Under the pieces are notes generated by a model. It ran no database searches. It saw only the letters and a program-made list of their open reading frames with translations, and was not told the DNA's origin. Shown here in pieces: positions 31,005-39,873 of a stretch of DNA of 64,000 nt. The translations under genes were made by a program, and so were the position numbers. The stretch is from Halopseudomonas xinjiangensis. GTDB taxonomy: Bacteria; Pseudomonadota; Gammaproteobacteria; Pseudomonadales; Pseudomonadaceae. The stretch is from assembly GCA_011050525.1 (NCBI GenBank), contig DRFO01000030.1:62001-126000 (forward strand), written 5' to 3'. Within the stretch, counting starts at the first letter, position 1. Each line of letters opens with the position of its first letter.

Positions 31005-31023
31005 TGCACCGCAACGGTGTGCA
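31005..31023 (+). promoter_or_regulatory. NtrC-like binding site upstream of amt
   Basis: TGCACC-N5-GGTGTGCA resembles the NtrC enhancer (TGCAC-N7-GTGCA) except for an extra base in the right half. It lies about 125 bases upstream of the sigma-54 promoter, a usual enhancer distance. A further GGTGCACC palindrome lies at 31164-31171. Confidence 0.5.
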
Positions 31024-31146
31024 TTACCTTCTGCTCCTGCACCTGACTAATGCTGAAGGGCTGCTAAAACTTAATTTAATTAGTTAAGCAATTGATATTT
31101 ATATATAAAAATCCAGCGCTTTGAGCTTGCCCTGTGACGGTCGTCA

Positions 31147-31162
31147 TGGCAATTCCGGTGCA
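31147..31162 (+). promoter_or_regulatory. Sigma-54 promoter of amt
   Basis: TGGCAATTCCGGTGCA has GG and GC separated by exactly 10 bases, the required -24/-12 spacing. It matches TGGCAC-N5-TTGCA with two changes. Transcription would start near 31173, 60 bases before the gene. Confidence 0.65.
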
Positions 31163-31232
31163 AGGTGCACCAATTGAGGTCCGGCGCAGGGATAACGCTT
31201 CAAGTTGGTGCGCTACATAAATGAGGTTATAT

Positions 31233-32441
31233 ATGGAAGAGCTGAATAGCGCGGTAGACACGCTGGTACATGGCGCCAATACGCTGTTCATACTCATGGG
31301 AGCCATAATGGTGCTGGCAATGCATGCCGGCTTCGCCTTCCTTGAGGTAGGGACGGTTCGACAGAAGAGTCAGGTCAATGCGCTGTCCAAAATCATCGGT
31401 GATTTTGCCGTATCCTGTCTGGCCTATTTCTTTATTGGATACTGGATAGCCTACGGTTCCCACTTCTTCGCGGACGCGTCGACGTTGTCCGAGAACAACG
31501 GGTACGGGCTGGTTAAATTCTTTTTCCTGATGACTTTTGCCGCGGCCATACCGGCAATTATCTCCGGCGGTATTGCTGAGCGGGCCAAATTCGCTCCGCA
31601 GCTTCTTGCCTCTTTTCTGATCGTTGGTCTGATCTATCCGTTTTTTGAAGGGGTGGTCTGGAACGGCAATTTGGGTTTCCAGGCATGGCTGAATAATACA
31701 TTTGGGGCGCCTTTTCATGATTTCGCCGGGTCCATCGTGGTGCATGCCATGGGCGGTTGGCTAGCACTGGGTGCAGTGCTCATGCTCGGGGCTCGTCGGG
31801 GACGTTATCGTGACGGGCACGTGGTGGCCATGCCGCCTTCTAATATCCCGTTTCTTGCCCTAGGGGCCTGGATTCTCACGGTTGGCTGGTTCGGTTTCAA
31901 CGTAATGTCAGCACAGACGCTTGAAGGTGTCAGCGGTCTGGTGGCGGTCAATTCGCTGATGGCGATGGTCGGCGGCACCATTGCTGCGCTGTTAGTCGGA
32001 CGATGCGACCCTGGCTTTCTGCATAATGGACCTTTGGCCGGGCTTGTGGCTATCTGCGCTGGCTCCGATGTCATGCACCCAATAGGGGCGTTGGCCACAG
32101 GTCTGGTAGCGGGCGGGCTGTTTGTGTGGGCATTTATCCTGACCCAGAACCGTTGGAAAATTGATGATGTTCTGGGTGTATGGCCGTTGCACGGTCTTTG
32201 CGGCGTCTGGGGCGGCGTGGCTGCAGGTGTTTTCGGCTCCCAGGCAGCCGGTGGTTTAGGTGGGGTCAGTCTGGTGTCGCAACTGATCGGCAGCCTGGCG
32301 GGAGCCGCTGTAGGCCTGGTAGGCGGGCTGCTGATTTATGGCGTCATCAAGGCCGTGGTGGGGATTCGCCTGAGCGATGAGGACGAGTTTCAAGGGGCGG
32401 ACCTGGCCATCCACCGGATCGGCGCTGTTTCCCCCGACTGA
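31233..32441 (+). CDS. amt: Ammonium transporter (Amt family)
   Basis: 402-residue channel with 11 helices. The Amt signature is seen: DFAGSIVVHAMGG with the conserved Asp and first pore His, and PLHGLCGVWGG with the second pore His. No signal peptide, unlike E. coli AmtB. ATG 31233 has GAGG six bases upstream. No glnK is adjacent, unusual for amtB, but the nitrogen-type promoter fits scavenging of ammonium under nitrogen limitation. Confidence 0.93.
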   Translation: MEELNSAVDTLVHGANTLFILMGAIMVLAMHAGFAFLEVGTVRQKSQVNALSKIIGDFAVSCLAYFFIGYWIAYGSHFFADASTLSENNGYGLVKFFFLMTFAAAIPAIISGGIAERAKFAPQLLASFLIVGLIYPFFEGVVWNGNLGFQAWLNNTFGAPFHDFAGSIVVHAMGGWLALGAVLMLGARRGRYRDGHVVAMPPSNIPFLALGAWILTVGWFGFNVMSAQTLEGVSGLVAVNSLMAMVGGTIAALLVGRCDPGFLHNGPLAGLVAICAGSDVMHPIGALATGLVAGGLFVWAFILTQNRWKIDDVLGVWPLHGLCGVWGGVAAGVFGSQAAGGLGGVSLVSQLIGSLAGAAVGLVGGLLIYGVIKAVVGIRLSDEDEFQGADLAIHRIGAVSPD

Positions 32442-32457
32442 TTATTCCTGCCACAAA

Positions 32458-32488
32458 AAAGCCCGGATCCGTTCAGGGTCCGGGCTTT
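32458..32488. terminator. Bidirectional terminator between amt and oprD
   Basis: AAAGCCCGGATCC and GGGTCCGGGCTTT form a stable stem with A and T tracts on both sides, serving both convergent genes. Confidence 0.88.
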
Positions 32489-32504
32489 GATACTCGACTG
32501 CCGA

Positions 32505-33737
32505 TTACATCAATGGAATGGTGTAAGCCAGAATCAGGCGGTTTTCGTCAATATCGCGAATAACATCTGAGCGTACCATCGCGTTACGCCACTGCATCGA
32601 TACGTTTTTCAACGGACCGTTCTGCACCGTGTAGATGATGTCGATGTCCCGCTCCCATTCCTCTCCGGTGCCGGCGGCGCCCAGATCGATGTTGTCCCCT
32701 TTTACGTAACGGGTGAAGGCCTTCAGCCCTGGAATGCCCAGGGACGCGAAGTCGATGTCGTAACGCAGCTGCCAGGATTTTTCACCTGCACGAGCAAAAT
32801 CCAGAATCTGGATGTAGTTGGCGATATAGGGGTTGTTCTGCGTCAGGTAAGGAAACGCAGTATCCCCGTCGCTGTACTGATAGCCGACCCTGAAGGTATG
32901 CGCGCCGGTGCCGGCAGACAGCAGGGCAGACTTCAACTGGTGGTCGATTTCCAGGGACTGGTTGCCATGGTCGCTGGTATCGAAGTAGGCCAGATTCGCG
33001 CCCAGCTTCCAGTCGCCCACCGGCTGGGTGTGGATGACGTTGACCAGGTTCTGTGCATAAACATCATCCAGCTCCGCTCGCCACAATCCGAGGACCGTAT
33101 TGTCGGCATTGAACTTATAGGCGCCGCCCAGATAGTTGAAGCGATCGGAGGTACCCCCGACGGTCGCTCCGATGTCTTCCAGGTTAGAGCTGTTGTAGTA
33201 ACTGACCTGTCTCAACTGACCGGCCTGGATATCCAGCCCCTCGACTTCGCCGATTGCCAGGGCACCGCCGGTGTAGGTCTGGGGTAGCAGACGGATGTCG
33301 CTCGCTTGGGCGATGGGCAGGGCAGGGATCAGGCCGCCGACCTTCAGCTCGCTATTGGACACCTTGGCCTTGGCGGTGAAGAGAATATGGCTGTAGCTAC
33401 CCGGACCTTCGTCGCCGAAGGCGTTCGGCAACAAGCCGGTGCCAGCGCGGTCGTCAGCTGAATCCAGTTTCAGGCCCATTGCCGCATGCACATCCAACCC
33501 CAGCCCCTGGTCGCCATGGGTGTATCCCGTTTTGCCTCTAAAGACAAAACCTTGCGCCCATTCTTCGGCTTTGGACTGCGCGCCAGGAGCGCGAAAATCA
33601 CGGTTGAAATAGAAATTGCGCAGCTGCAGGGAAGCTGTAGCGTCATCGGTAAGGCTTGAGGCCAGAGCTGACGACGTCGGGATCGTCAAGGAAAGGGCCA
33701 CGGCAGCGGCCAAGGCATTTAGTGTGACATGCTTCAT
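32505..33737 (-). CDS. OprD-family outer membrane porin
   Basis: 410-residue substrate-specific porin. ATG 33737 with AGGAG upstream gives a signal peptide of about 27 residues (ALA-S). The mature protein begins LQLRNFYFNRDFR, typical of OprD/Occ porins, and ends with hydrophobic beta strands (ILAYTIPLM). 18 strands expected. OprD porins take up amino acids, peptides or aromatic acids; the divergent ion transporter gives a weak hint only. Substrate undefined. Confidence 0.88.
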   Translation of the reverse strand: MKHVTLNALAAAVALSLTIPTSSALASSLTDDATASLQLRNFYFNRDFRAPGAQSKAEEWAQGFVFRGKTGYTHGDQGLGLDVHAAMGLKLDSADDRAGTGLLPNAFGDEGPGSYSHILFTAKAKVSNSELKVGGLIPALPIAQASDIRLLPQTYTGGALAIGEVEGLDIQAGQLRQVSYYNSSNLEDIGATVGGTSDRFNYLGGAYKFNADNTVLGLWRAELDDVYAQNLVNVIHTQPVGDWKLGANLAYFDTSDHGNQSLEIDHQLKSALLSAGTGAHTFRVGYQYSDGDTAFPYLTQNNPYIANYIQILDFARAGEKSWQLRYDIDFASLGIPGLKAFTRYVKGDNIDLGAAGTGEEWERDIDIIYTVQNGPLKNVSMQWRNAMVRSDVIRDIDENRLILAYTIPLM

Positions 33738-34076
33738 TGTGTTCTCCTGTTTATTATTGTACGAACCGGAGCCAGCCGGGGCGCCAACGACAATAAAGCA
33801 CGAGAGGGATTGCCTGACCCTAAGACCTTCGTCGAACGGTGACCGGGCTTTCAGGCCAGTTCTCTGGAAGGTGAGCAATGGTGGACGGCCAAAGCCCTTG
33901 ATTTAGAGCCACGCGCACCGTCTTGCCGAACGGTGCTGGCCGGTCAGGGCTGATGCGCCACAAGCACTAGACCTTCGGAGGGGGTGGTCGTTTTGACAGG
34001 GCTCAGGCGATACGGCAAAGTACGCGCCCTCAATCAGGCCGCGCCTGGTTTTCCCTCCCTCCTGAAGGAGTCAACA
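33738..34076. other. Intergenic region between oprD-type gene and antiporter
   Basis: No gene seen. It contains a TTGACA at 33993-33998 without a good -10, and two short direct repeats (CGAACGGTG at 33833 and 33927; AGACCTTCG at 33823 and 33969). These may be promoter or operator parts for the divergent genes, but nothing firm can be assigned. Confidence 0.4.
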
Positions 34077-35396
34077 ATGAACGCCGTGGTCGCTGCCGTT
34101 GCGGTAATGCTGGTCTTGAGTCTGTGCCGGGTGCACGTAGTAGTTGCTCTTATAGTGGGGGCGGTTACGGGCGGGCTGCTCGGCGGCCTGGGCCTCGAAG
34201 CAACGCTGGACGCTTTCCAGGGCGGCCTCGGCAAGGGCGCGAATGTTGCGCTGAGTTATGCTCTGCTGGGCGCCTTCGCGGTGGCGATTGCCAAGTCAGG
34301 TCTGGCGCATGCCTTGGCCGACAGGGCGCTGGGTCTGGTCAATCAGCAGCGCGGGGAAGGGCATGGCAAGCTCAAGGCGATGCTGCTGATGGTTATTCTT
34401 GCGGTAGCGTTTTCTTCCCAGAATGTCCTGCCGATTCACATAGCCTTCATTCCGTTGCTGATTCCACCGCTGCTGTTCGTCATGGCACGATTGAACCTTG
34501 ACCGACGCCTGGTCGCCTGTGTTCTGACATTTGGCTTGATCACGCCCTACATGTTTCTGCCCGTTGGCTTTGGTGGCATCTTTCTCAACGATATTCTTTT
34601 GGCCAACGTCATCGAAAGTGGGGCAGATGTGGGTGGCGTGAATGTCATGGCTGCGATGGCTTTACCGGCCCTAGGTATGCTGCTTGGCTTGCTGATCGCG
34701 GTGTTCATAAGCTACCGCAGGCCGCGTGAATACGATGATGCGCGCATAGAACAGGGCAGCTCCGAATCCGTCAGCTACAACCGCTGGTCCCTGGTGGTCG
34801 CGTTAATGGCCGTCGCCGTAGCGTTCTCCGTGCAGCTGTGGCTGGACTCGATGATCATCGGTGCGCTGGCCGGCTTTGTGATTTTTTCGGTATCCGGTGT
34901 GGTGCGCTGGCGCGAAGCTGACGGGGTATTTACCGAAGGCATGAAAATGATGGCGATGATCGGTTTCATCATGATTGCTGCGGCGGGTTTTGCCGAGGTC
35001 ATGCGGGCGACCGGGTCCATTCAAACCCTGGTGGATAGCTCCGCTGCGCTGATTGGCAACAACAAGGCACTGGCGGCGCTGCTGATGCTGCTCGTCGGGC
35101 TGCTGATCACCATGGGTATCGGTTCGTCTTTTTCAACGATTCCGATCATTGCTGCAATCTACGTTCCGCTGGCCTTGCAGCTGGGCTTCAGCCCCCTCGC
35201 GATAGTTGCGCTGGTTGGCACGGCTGCTGCCCTGGGTGACGCTGGTTCGCCCGCGTCGGATTCGACGCTTGGCCCCACGGCTGGCTTGAATGCCGATGGG
35301 CAGCACAACCACATCTGGGATACCGTGGTACCAACGTTCTTGCACTACAACTTGCCGCTGATTGCGTTCGGCTGGCTGGCGGTGATGGTGCTCTAG
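34077..35396 (+). CDS. Na+/H+ antiporter-family ion transporter
   Basis: 439-residue inner-membrane protein with about 11-12 helices, of the ion-transporter superfamily annotated as Na+/H+ antiporter family. ATG 34077 follows AAGGAG; an earlier in-frame start at 33984 would lack a site. Conserved polar segments include SSQNVLPIH and [19 protein letters not shown]. Actual cargo might be an organic acid or amino acid, since relatives carry these. Confidence 0.75.
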   Translation: MNAVVAAVAVMLVLSLCRVHVVVALIVGAVTGGLLGGLGLEATLDAFQGGLGKGANVALSYALLGAFAVAIAKSGLAHALADRALGLVNQQRGEGHGKLKAMLLMVILAVAFSSQNVLPIHIAFIPLLIPPLLFVMARLNLDRRLVACVLTFGLITPYMFLPVGFGGIFLNDILLANVIESGADVGGVNVMAAMALPALGMLLGLLIAVFISYRRPREYDDARIEQGSSESVSYNRWSLVVALMAVAVAFSVQLWLDSMIIGALAGFVIFSVSGVVRWREADGVFTEGMKMMAMIGFIMIAAAGFAEVMRATGSIQTLVDSSAALIGNNKALAALLMLLVGLLITMGIGSSFSTIPIIAAIYVPLALQLGFSPLAIVALVGTAAALGDAGSPASDSTLGPTAGLNADGQHNHIWDTVVPTFLHYNLPLIAFGWLAVMVL

Positions 35397-35463
35397 GCCA
35401 TACGTGAAGAAAGCAGGTTGCCGGTAGCCGCGCGCAATGCACGGCTGCCGATCCCCAGCTGAA

Positions 35464-37116
35464 TCAGATGCGGAAACGGCTCACCAGACCATCGATCTGT
35501 TTGCCTAATTGAGCAAGGTGTTGGCTGGCCTGGGCTGTCTGCTGGGCGCCATCAGTGGTTTCGCGGGCTAGCTCGGCCGCTTCGGTAACGTTGCGATTCA
35601 CGTCCTCGACAACAGTAGATTGCTGGGTAGTCGCGCTTGCAATAGAGGCATTCAGTGCGACCATCTGCTGCATGGACTGGGAAATCTGTTCCAGCGCTTC
35701 CCCTGCGGCGTTCACCTGCTCCACGCTTAGCTCGGAATAACGGCTGCTTTCGTTGATAACGTTCACCACCGTCTGGGTGTTGTTCTGCAGCTTGGTGATC
35801 ATGTTGTGAATTTCTTCGGTGGACTTCTGAGTGCGCTGGGCGAGGTTGCGCACCTCATCAGCCACCACCGCAAAGCCACGTCCCATCTCGCCTGCACGGG
35901 CCGCTTCGATCGCGGCGTTTAGGGCCAGCAGATTGGTCTGTTCGGCTATGTTGCGGATCACCACCAGAACCGAGGTGATCTCGCTGGCGTCCGTAGACAA
36001 TGTTTGCATGTGTTCGACTGCGGTCTTGACGCTGCCCGAGAGATGGTTGATCTGCTCGATGGTCTTTTCTACCTGCATGCGGCCATTACTGGCGCCTTCG
36101 TTGGCGTTCTCGACCTCCTGCGCCGCCGCGTTGGCATTCTGGGCCACGTCCTGAACACCGTAGGTAATTTCATTGACGGCGGTGGCCATCAGTTCCATAC
36201 GCTCGGATTGCCGCGTCATGTCACGCAGGCTGTTGTCGCTGATGCGTTCGAGTTGCTGACCCGCGCTGATCAGTTGCCGGGCACTGTCACCCAGTTGCAG
36301 AACGATCGAACGCAGGTTCTCGGTGAACTTGTTGAAGTGATGGGCGATCAGCGAAATCTCGTCGTTGGCATCATCATCCAGCTTGCGGGTCAGATCGGCT
36401 TCACCGCTGGCGATGTCACGCATGGCCTGCATGACCTGATTCAGGGGTACGGAAATGCTGCGGCCAATTATGAACAGGATGAGAATCATCACCGCAGTAA
36501 TGACGGTGACAATTACCAGTAGGCGAACGATTTCGCTGATGAACTTGGCCTGCATGTCCTCCAGGAAAATGCCTGTTCCGATCATGTATTCCCAGGGCTG
36601 AAAATGAATGAAGGCAGCGATCTTGGCTATCCCGGCATCCTCGCCGGGCTCGCCACCTGGGCGGGTCCAGCTGTATTCGATATGGGCGATGCCCTGCTTG
36701 CGGACCATGTCGACCATCTGGACGATGACGTTGCTGCTGCCGTTCTGGCTGTTCATGTTGGTTAGGTCGACGCCTTCGGTCTGCGGCGCCATCGGGTGCA
36801 TGATCATGATGTTGTTCATGTCGTTGACCCAGAAGTACTCCTTACCGTTGCCGTAGCGCAGACCGCGTAAGGCTTCCAGCGCTTGCTGCTGCGCTTGCGC
36901 TTCGGTCAGCTCGCCCCGGACTTGCTTGGCATGATAGAAGCTCATCAGACCGTGGGCACTTTCGACGAGGTGGGTGGCCTTGGTAATTTCAGCCTGCCGG
37001 AGCTCGGTCTTGATACTGAACAATGCGGTCAGCACCAGCAGCGTCATGCTGGCCAGGGCCACTAACAGGATCAACCAGATCCGCCTGCTTATCCTAATGC
37101 TACGCAACAGCTTCAT
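35464..37116 (-). CDS. Methyl-accepting chemotaxis protein with periplasmic single-Cache domain
   Basis: 550 residues. A first helix (about 16-38), a periplasmic sCache_2 sensor ([12 protein letters not shown] and MHPMAP are typical), a second helix (about 190-212), HAMP, and a cytoplasmic signalling domain with the hairpin tip [19 protein letters not shown]. Such sensors bind small organic acids or similar. ATG 37116 has GGGGGA upstream. A FliA-type promoter lies 92 bases before it. Confidence 0.93.
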   Translation of the reverse strand: MKLLRSIRISRRIWLILLVALASMTLLVLTALFSIKTELRQAEITKATHLVESAHGLMSFYHAKQVRGELTEAQAQQQALEALRGLRYGNGKEYFWVNDMNNIMIMHPMAPQTEGVDLTNMNSQNGSSNVIVQMVDMVRKQGIAHIEYSWTRPGGEPGEDAGIAKIAAFIHFQPWEYMIGTGIFLEDMQAKFISEIVRLLVIVTVITAVMILILFIIGRSISVPLNQVMQAMRDIASGEADLTRKLDDDANDEISLIAHHFNKFTENLRSIVLQLGDSARQLISAGQQLERISDNSLRDMTRQSERMELMATAVNEITYGVQDVAQNANAAAQEVENANEGASNGRMQVEKTIEQINHLSGSVKTAVEHMQTLSTDASEITSVLVVIRNIAEQTNLLALNAAIEAARAGEMGRGFAVVADEVRNLAQRTQKSTEEIHNMITKLQNNTQTVVNVINESSRYSELSVEQVNAAGEALEQISQSMQQMVALNASIASATTQQSTVVEDVNRNVTEAAELARETTDGAQQTAQASQHLAQLGKQIDGLVSRFRI

Positions 37117-37207
37117 GAAATTTCCCCCAACTTCGTCTTGCTTATTGTTAATCACTGTTGCCGTTACGGCGGATCCAGCCCCATCAATGATCTACTGCTG
37201 TATTTTT

Positions 37208-37234
37208 GTATCGGCGAAGCGGTGTAAAACCTGA
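37208..37234 (-). promoter_or_regulatory. FliA (sigma-28) type promoter of the chemoreceptor gene
   Basis: On the minus strand TCAGG, 14 bases, then GCCGATAC. The -10 is close to the flagellar consensus GCCGATAA and the -35 to TCAAG. It lies 92 bases upstream of the receptor start. The rest of the 361-base gap up to 37477 shows no gene. Confidence 0.6.
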
Positions 37235-37477
37235 ATGCTATTTTTGCCGTTTGATTCTGTGTTCAGCTATTTTTATGCGCCTTTTCGTTGGTATTTTGGC
37301 GTCATTTTATTGATAAGCCAAGCGTAAACCATTTGTCCACGTTTAGCCGAAGACAAACCACTCCACGATTTGACCGAAACGACACATCGAATCAGGCGAA
37401 GGGGCAGCGGAAGATGAGAAAACTGGGATACACTCGGTAAAAATGGCGCTAGGCCATCTCAATAACAAGAGTGTCCG

Positions 37478-38278
37478 ATGCGCTTTTTCTGTGTGGTTTT
37501 TGTCTTTGTCCTTGTAAGTTTCGCCCACGCCGAGCCCACGCAGGTCCGAGTCGGTGGTTATGTTTTCCCTCCCTTTGTCCAGTTGTCGACCTCCGGTGAA
37601 TGGTCTGGTCTGACCCTTGACGTGCTAGACGCCTTCAACCGGATGCAGTCAGAGTTTTATTTTGAGTTTGTGCCCACAGCGGCTACTCGCCGCTATCGGG
37701 ATTTCGCCAGTGAAAACTACGATCTGATGTTGTTTGAAAATCCCAGCTGGGGCTGGGAGGGTTACGCTGTCGACAGCTTTGAGGGGCCTGTGTTGGGCAG
37801 AGACGTGTTCATTGCCAGAGCCAGGCAGGGCCGTGGCCAGGAATACTTCAATGACTTGCAGCGCAAGCGAATCGCGCTCTTCAGTGGCTACCATTACGCT
37901 TTCGCCAATTTCAATTCAGATAAAAGCTACCTGCGGGACAGCCATAACGCGGTCATCACTTTTTCAGCTGCGAGCAATATTCAGATGGTGCTCAGGGGCC
38001 GGGTGGAACTGGCCATCGTAACAGAGGCGTATCTGGAAGATTACCTGGCTCGGCATCCAGAATATCGGGGCAAGTTGATAGTGGCGGAGGAGGCGGATCA
38101 GCATTACCGGCATTTTCTAATCCTGCGCAAGGGGGCTGAACCCGGTCTCGACTTTCTCCGGGCTCTAGCCGATCAGATCAGTGCTTCAGGAGAGCTTGAT
38201 CGCCTGCTTCAGCAACATTATCTGAGGGTTTTACCCGGCTGCTGCGCTGCGTCGCAGCAAGAGGATGGTATAGAATAA
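37478..38278 (+). CDS. Periplasmic solute-binding protein (family 3 type)
   Basis: 266 residues with a signal peptide (ending AHA-EP). The body reads VGGYVFPPFVQ...WSGLTLDVLDAFNR, as in amino-acid-type binding proteins (SBP_bac_3). No ABC permease or ATPase is adjacent, so it may be an orphan binding or sensory protein. Ligand unknown. Confidence 0.8.
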   Translation: MRFFCVVFVFVLVSFAHAEPTQVRVGGYVFPPFVQLSTSGEWSGLTLDVLDAFNRMQSEFYFEFVPTAATRRYRDFASENYDLMLFENPSWGWEGYAVDSFEGPVLGRDVFIARARQGRGQEYFNDLQRKRIALFSGYHYAFANFNSDKSYLRDSHNAVITFSAASNIQMVLRGRVELAIVTEAYLEDYLARHPEYRGKLIVAEEADQHYRHFLILRKGAEPGLDFLRALADQISASGELDRLLQQHYLRVLPGCCAASQQEDGIE

Positions 38279-38332
38279 GGCCTGTTCGCATCGTCATCTG
38301 TTCATTTGTCGCTTCCTCTGTTAAGGAATTCT

Positions 38333-39013
38333 ATGCACTCAACCTCCAAGATATCTGCGCTCGCCTCGGTCCTGGCGGCCTGCCTGTTGCAAACCTCCAT
38401 CGCTTACGCAGAGCCCGAAGTGTCGGGTGAAATGGCGGGGTCCGTCACGACGACTGAGCAGCTCGACGAAAAAGTTGTGGTTGGCTGGATTGAGAAAGGA
38501 CGGATTTTGCCAGAACACACGGCGGTGAAGATCAAGGTAGATTCCGGTGCGTTAACTTCCTCGATGCATGCGGTGAACATAGAGAGCTTCAAGCGCAAGG
38601 GCAAAGACTGGGTGCGCTACGATGTGCCGGTGAAAGATGCTGATACTGACGAAATGGTCAATCTCGAGTTCGAAAGGCCGATCTTTCGCAAGATTCTCGT
38701 ACGTGGCGCCGGCGGTACCGACCGCCGCCCAGTGGTGAAAATGTCGATCTGTATGGGTAGCAAGGTTTACGAGGAGCAGTTTTCCCTGCGTGACCGGGGT
38801 GATATGACCTATCCGGTGCTCATTGGTCGTCGAACTATCGAACATGTCGGGTTGATTGATGTATCTCAGACTTTCTTGCTTCCCCTTGACTGTCCGGTCA
38901 GTGCTGAAAATGCTGAGCGCAGCAAGCAGAAGTCGATGAGAGAGGATTCGACTCTTGTGGATAACAGCAAGGCGGATGAAGCGGAGGAAATCGAGGAAGA
39001 ACACGAGGAGTAG
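38333..39013 (+). CDS. Exported retropepsin-like aspartic protease-family protein (ATP-dependent zinc protease fold)
   Basis: 226 residues: signal peptide (cleaved near AYA-EP), then the PF05618-type domain with Asp70-Ser71-Gly72 in KVDSGALTSS, the active-site motif of retropepsins, and VLIGRRTIEH. The family name zinc protease is misleading. A C-terminal acidic tail (about 12 Glu/Asp in the last 20 residues) is notable. ATG 38333 with AAGGA upstream. Periplasmic location inferred. Confidence 0.82.
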   Translation: MHSTSKISALASVLAACLLQTSIAYAEPEVSGEMAGSVTTTEQLDEKVVVGWIEKGRILPEHTAVKIKVDSGALTSSMHAVNIESFKRKGKDWVRYDVPVKDADTDEMVNLEFERPIFRKILVRGAGGTDRRPVVKMSICMGSKVYEEQFSLRDRGDMTYPVLIGRRTIEHVGLIDVSQTFLLPLDCPVSAENAERSKQKSMREDSTLVDNSKADEAEEIEEEHEE

Positions 39014-39021
39014 GTCCGATG

Positions 39022-39048
39022 TGGGAGCCTTTCGGAAGGCTCCCATTT
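39022..39048. terminator. Hairpin terminator between convergent genes
   Basis: Perfect 10-bp stem TGGGAGCCTT / AAGGCTCCCA with TCGG loop, followed by TTT. Separates the retropepsin-like gene and the DUF2058 gene. Confidence 0.8.
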
Positions 39049-39053
39049 CAGTG

Positions 39054-39584
39054 TCACCACATCAGATCGTCTGGCACCTTGAAGTCGGCATAGGGGTCAT
39101 CTTCCGCTAGGGCGTCAACTGAGGTTTTGGCGATCACTACCGGCCAGTGCGGGGCCCGCTCGATAATCTTTTCTGCCACCTCCACTGGAATCAGCTCGAA
39201 ACGCCCTGACAATCGTACTATGCCAAGCTTGCCGCGGCTGAGCTTGTCAAACTGCTCCTCGGTGACATGAATCTTCTTGATCTTGTTCTTGCTGGCGAAC
39301 TGATAAGCCGTTTCACCTCCGCTGCGGTCCAGCTTGGCCTGCTCGACTATTTGCTTGACCTGCGCTTCACGGTCCTTGCGGTCTGCTTCTTCTTTGCGCT
39401 GCTGGTTGAGCTGGCGGTCACGCTCGGCTTTTTCCAGGCGCGCCTTGTCTACCGCCGCGGCGGTGTTGTGCACCTTGTCGGGTTCGTTTCTGGCGTCTTT
39501 CTTCTTGGCTCTCTGGGCCTGCTTGAGCTTTTTTTCGTCAACCAGACCGGCTTTGAGCAGTTGGGCTTGAAGTGAATTGACCAT
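39054..39584 (-). CDS. DUF2058 (YaiL-like) nucleoprotein/polynucleotide-associated family protein
   Basis: 176 residues: MVNSLQAQLLKAGLVDEKKLKQ opening, a long charged Lys/Arg/Glu-rich coiled-coil region (about 25-95), then a compact C-terminal domain (KKIHVTEEQFDKLSRGKLGIVR). This is the DUF2058 family, widely conserved in gammaproteobacteria and of unknown function. Confidence 0.85.
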   Translation of the reverse strand: MVNSLQAQLLKAGLVDEKKLKQAQRAKKKDARNEPDKVHNTAAAVDKARLEKAERDRQLNQQRKEEADRKDREAQVKQIVEQAKLDRSGGETAYQFASKNKIKKIHVTEEQFDKLSRGKLGIVRLSGRFELIPVEVAEKIIERAPHWPVVIAKTSVDALAEDDPYADFKVPDDLMW

Positions 39585-39631
39585 GCTGTAGGGCTACCTG
39601 CTTAGGCTGAGGTTAGGAACGCATTCTACCG

Positions 39632-39808
39632 TCATTCACGATCTTTTTCGCGCGCTTCCTTTGCTTCCATTTCGGCTTTGCGGGCTTTGATCAGTTTCAT
39701 TTTTTCAGGATCGATCGGCATTTTATTCGCAGTCTTGAGCAGCATGTACAGGCTGCCCACCAGGGTCGCGACAGCGATGAATATGAAGATCCAGCCAAAG
39801 GTAGTCAT
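39632..39808 (-). CDS. Small membrane protein, DUF2897-like
   Basis: 58 residues from ATG 39808 (AGGAG seven bases upstream). One N-terminal helix (GWIFIFIAVATLVGSLYMLL) followed by a charged cytoplasmic tail rich in Lys and Glu. Resembles DUF2897; function unknown. Upstream of the DUF2058 gene on the same strand. Confidence 0.7.
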   Translation of the reverse strand: MTTFGWIFIFIAVATLVGSLYMLLKTANKMPIDPEKMKLIKARKAEMEAKEAREKDRE

Positions 39809-39873
39809 AAGGTGCTCCTGCCTGATTTTCACGAACTATCATTCAGTCTAGTAGATCACGATAAGGCGTACCC

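Noticed and set aside
36004..36522. 172-codon frame opposite the chemoreceptor gene
   Set aside because: Shadow of the repetitive coiled-coil signalling domain; no independent support.
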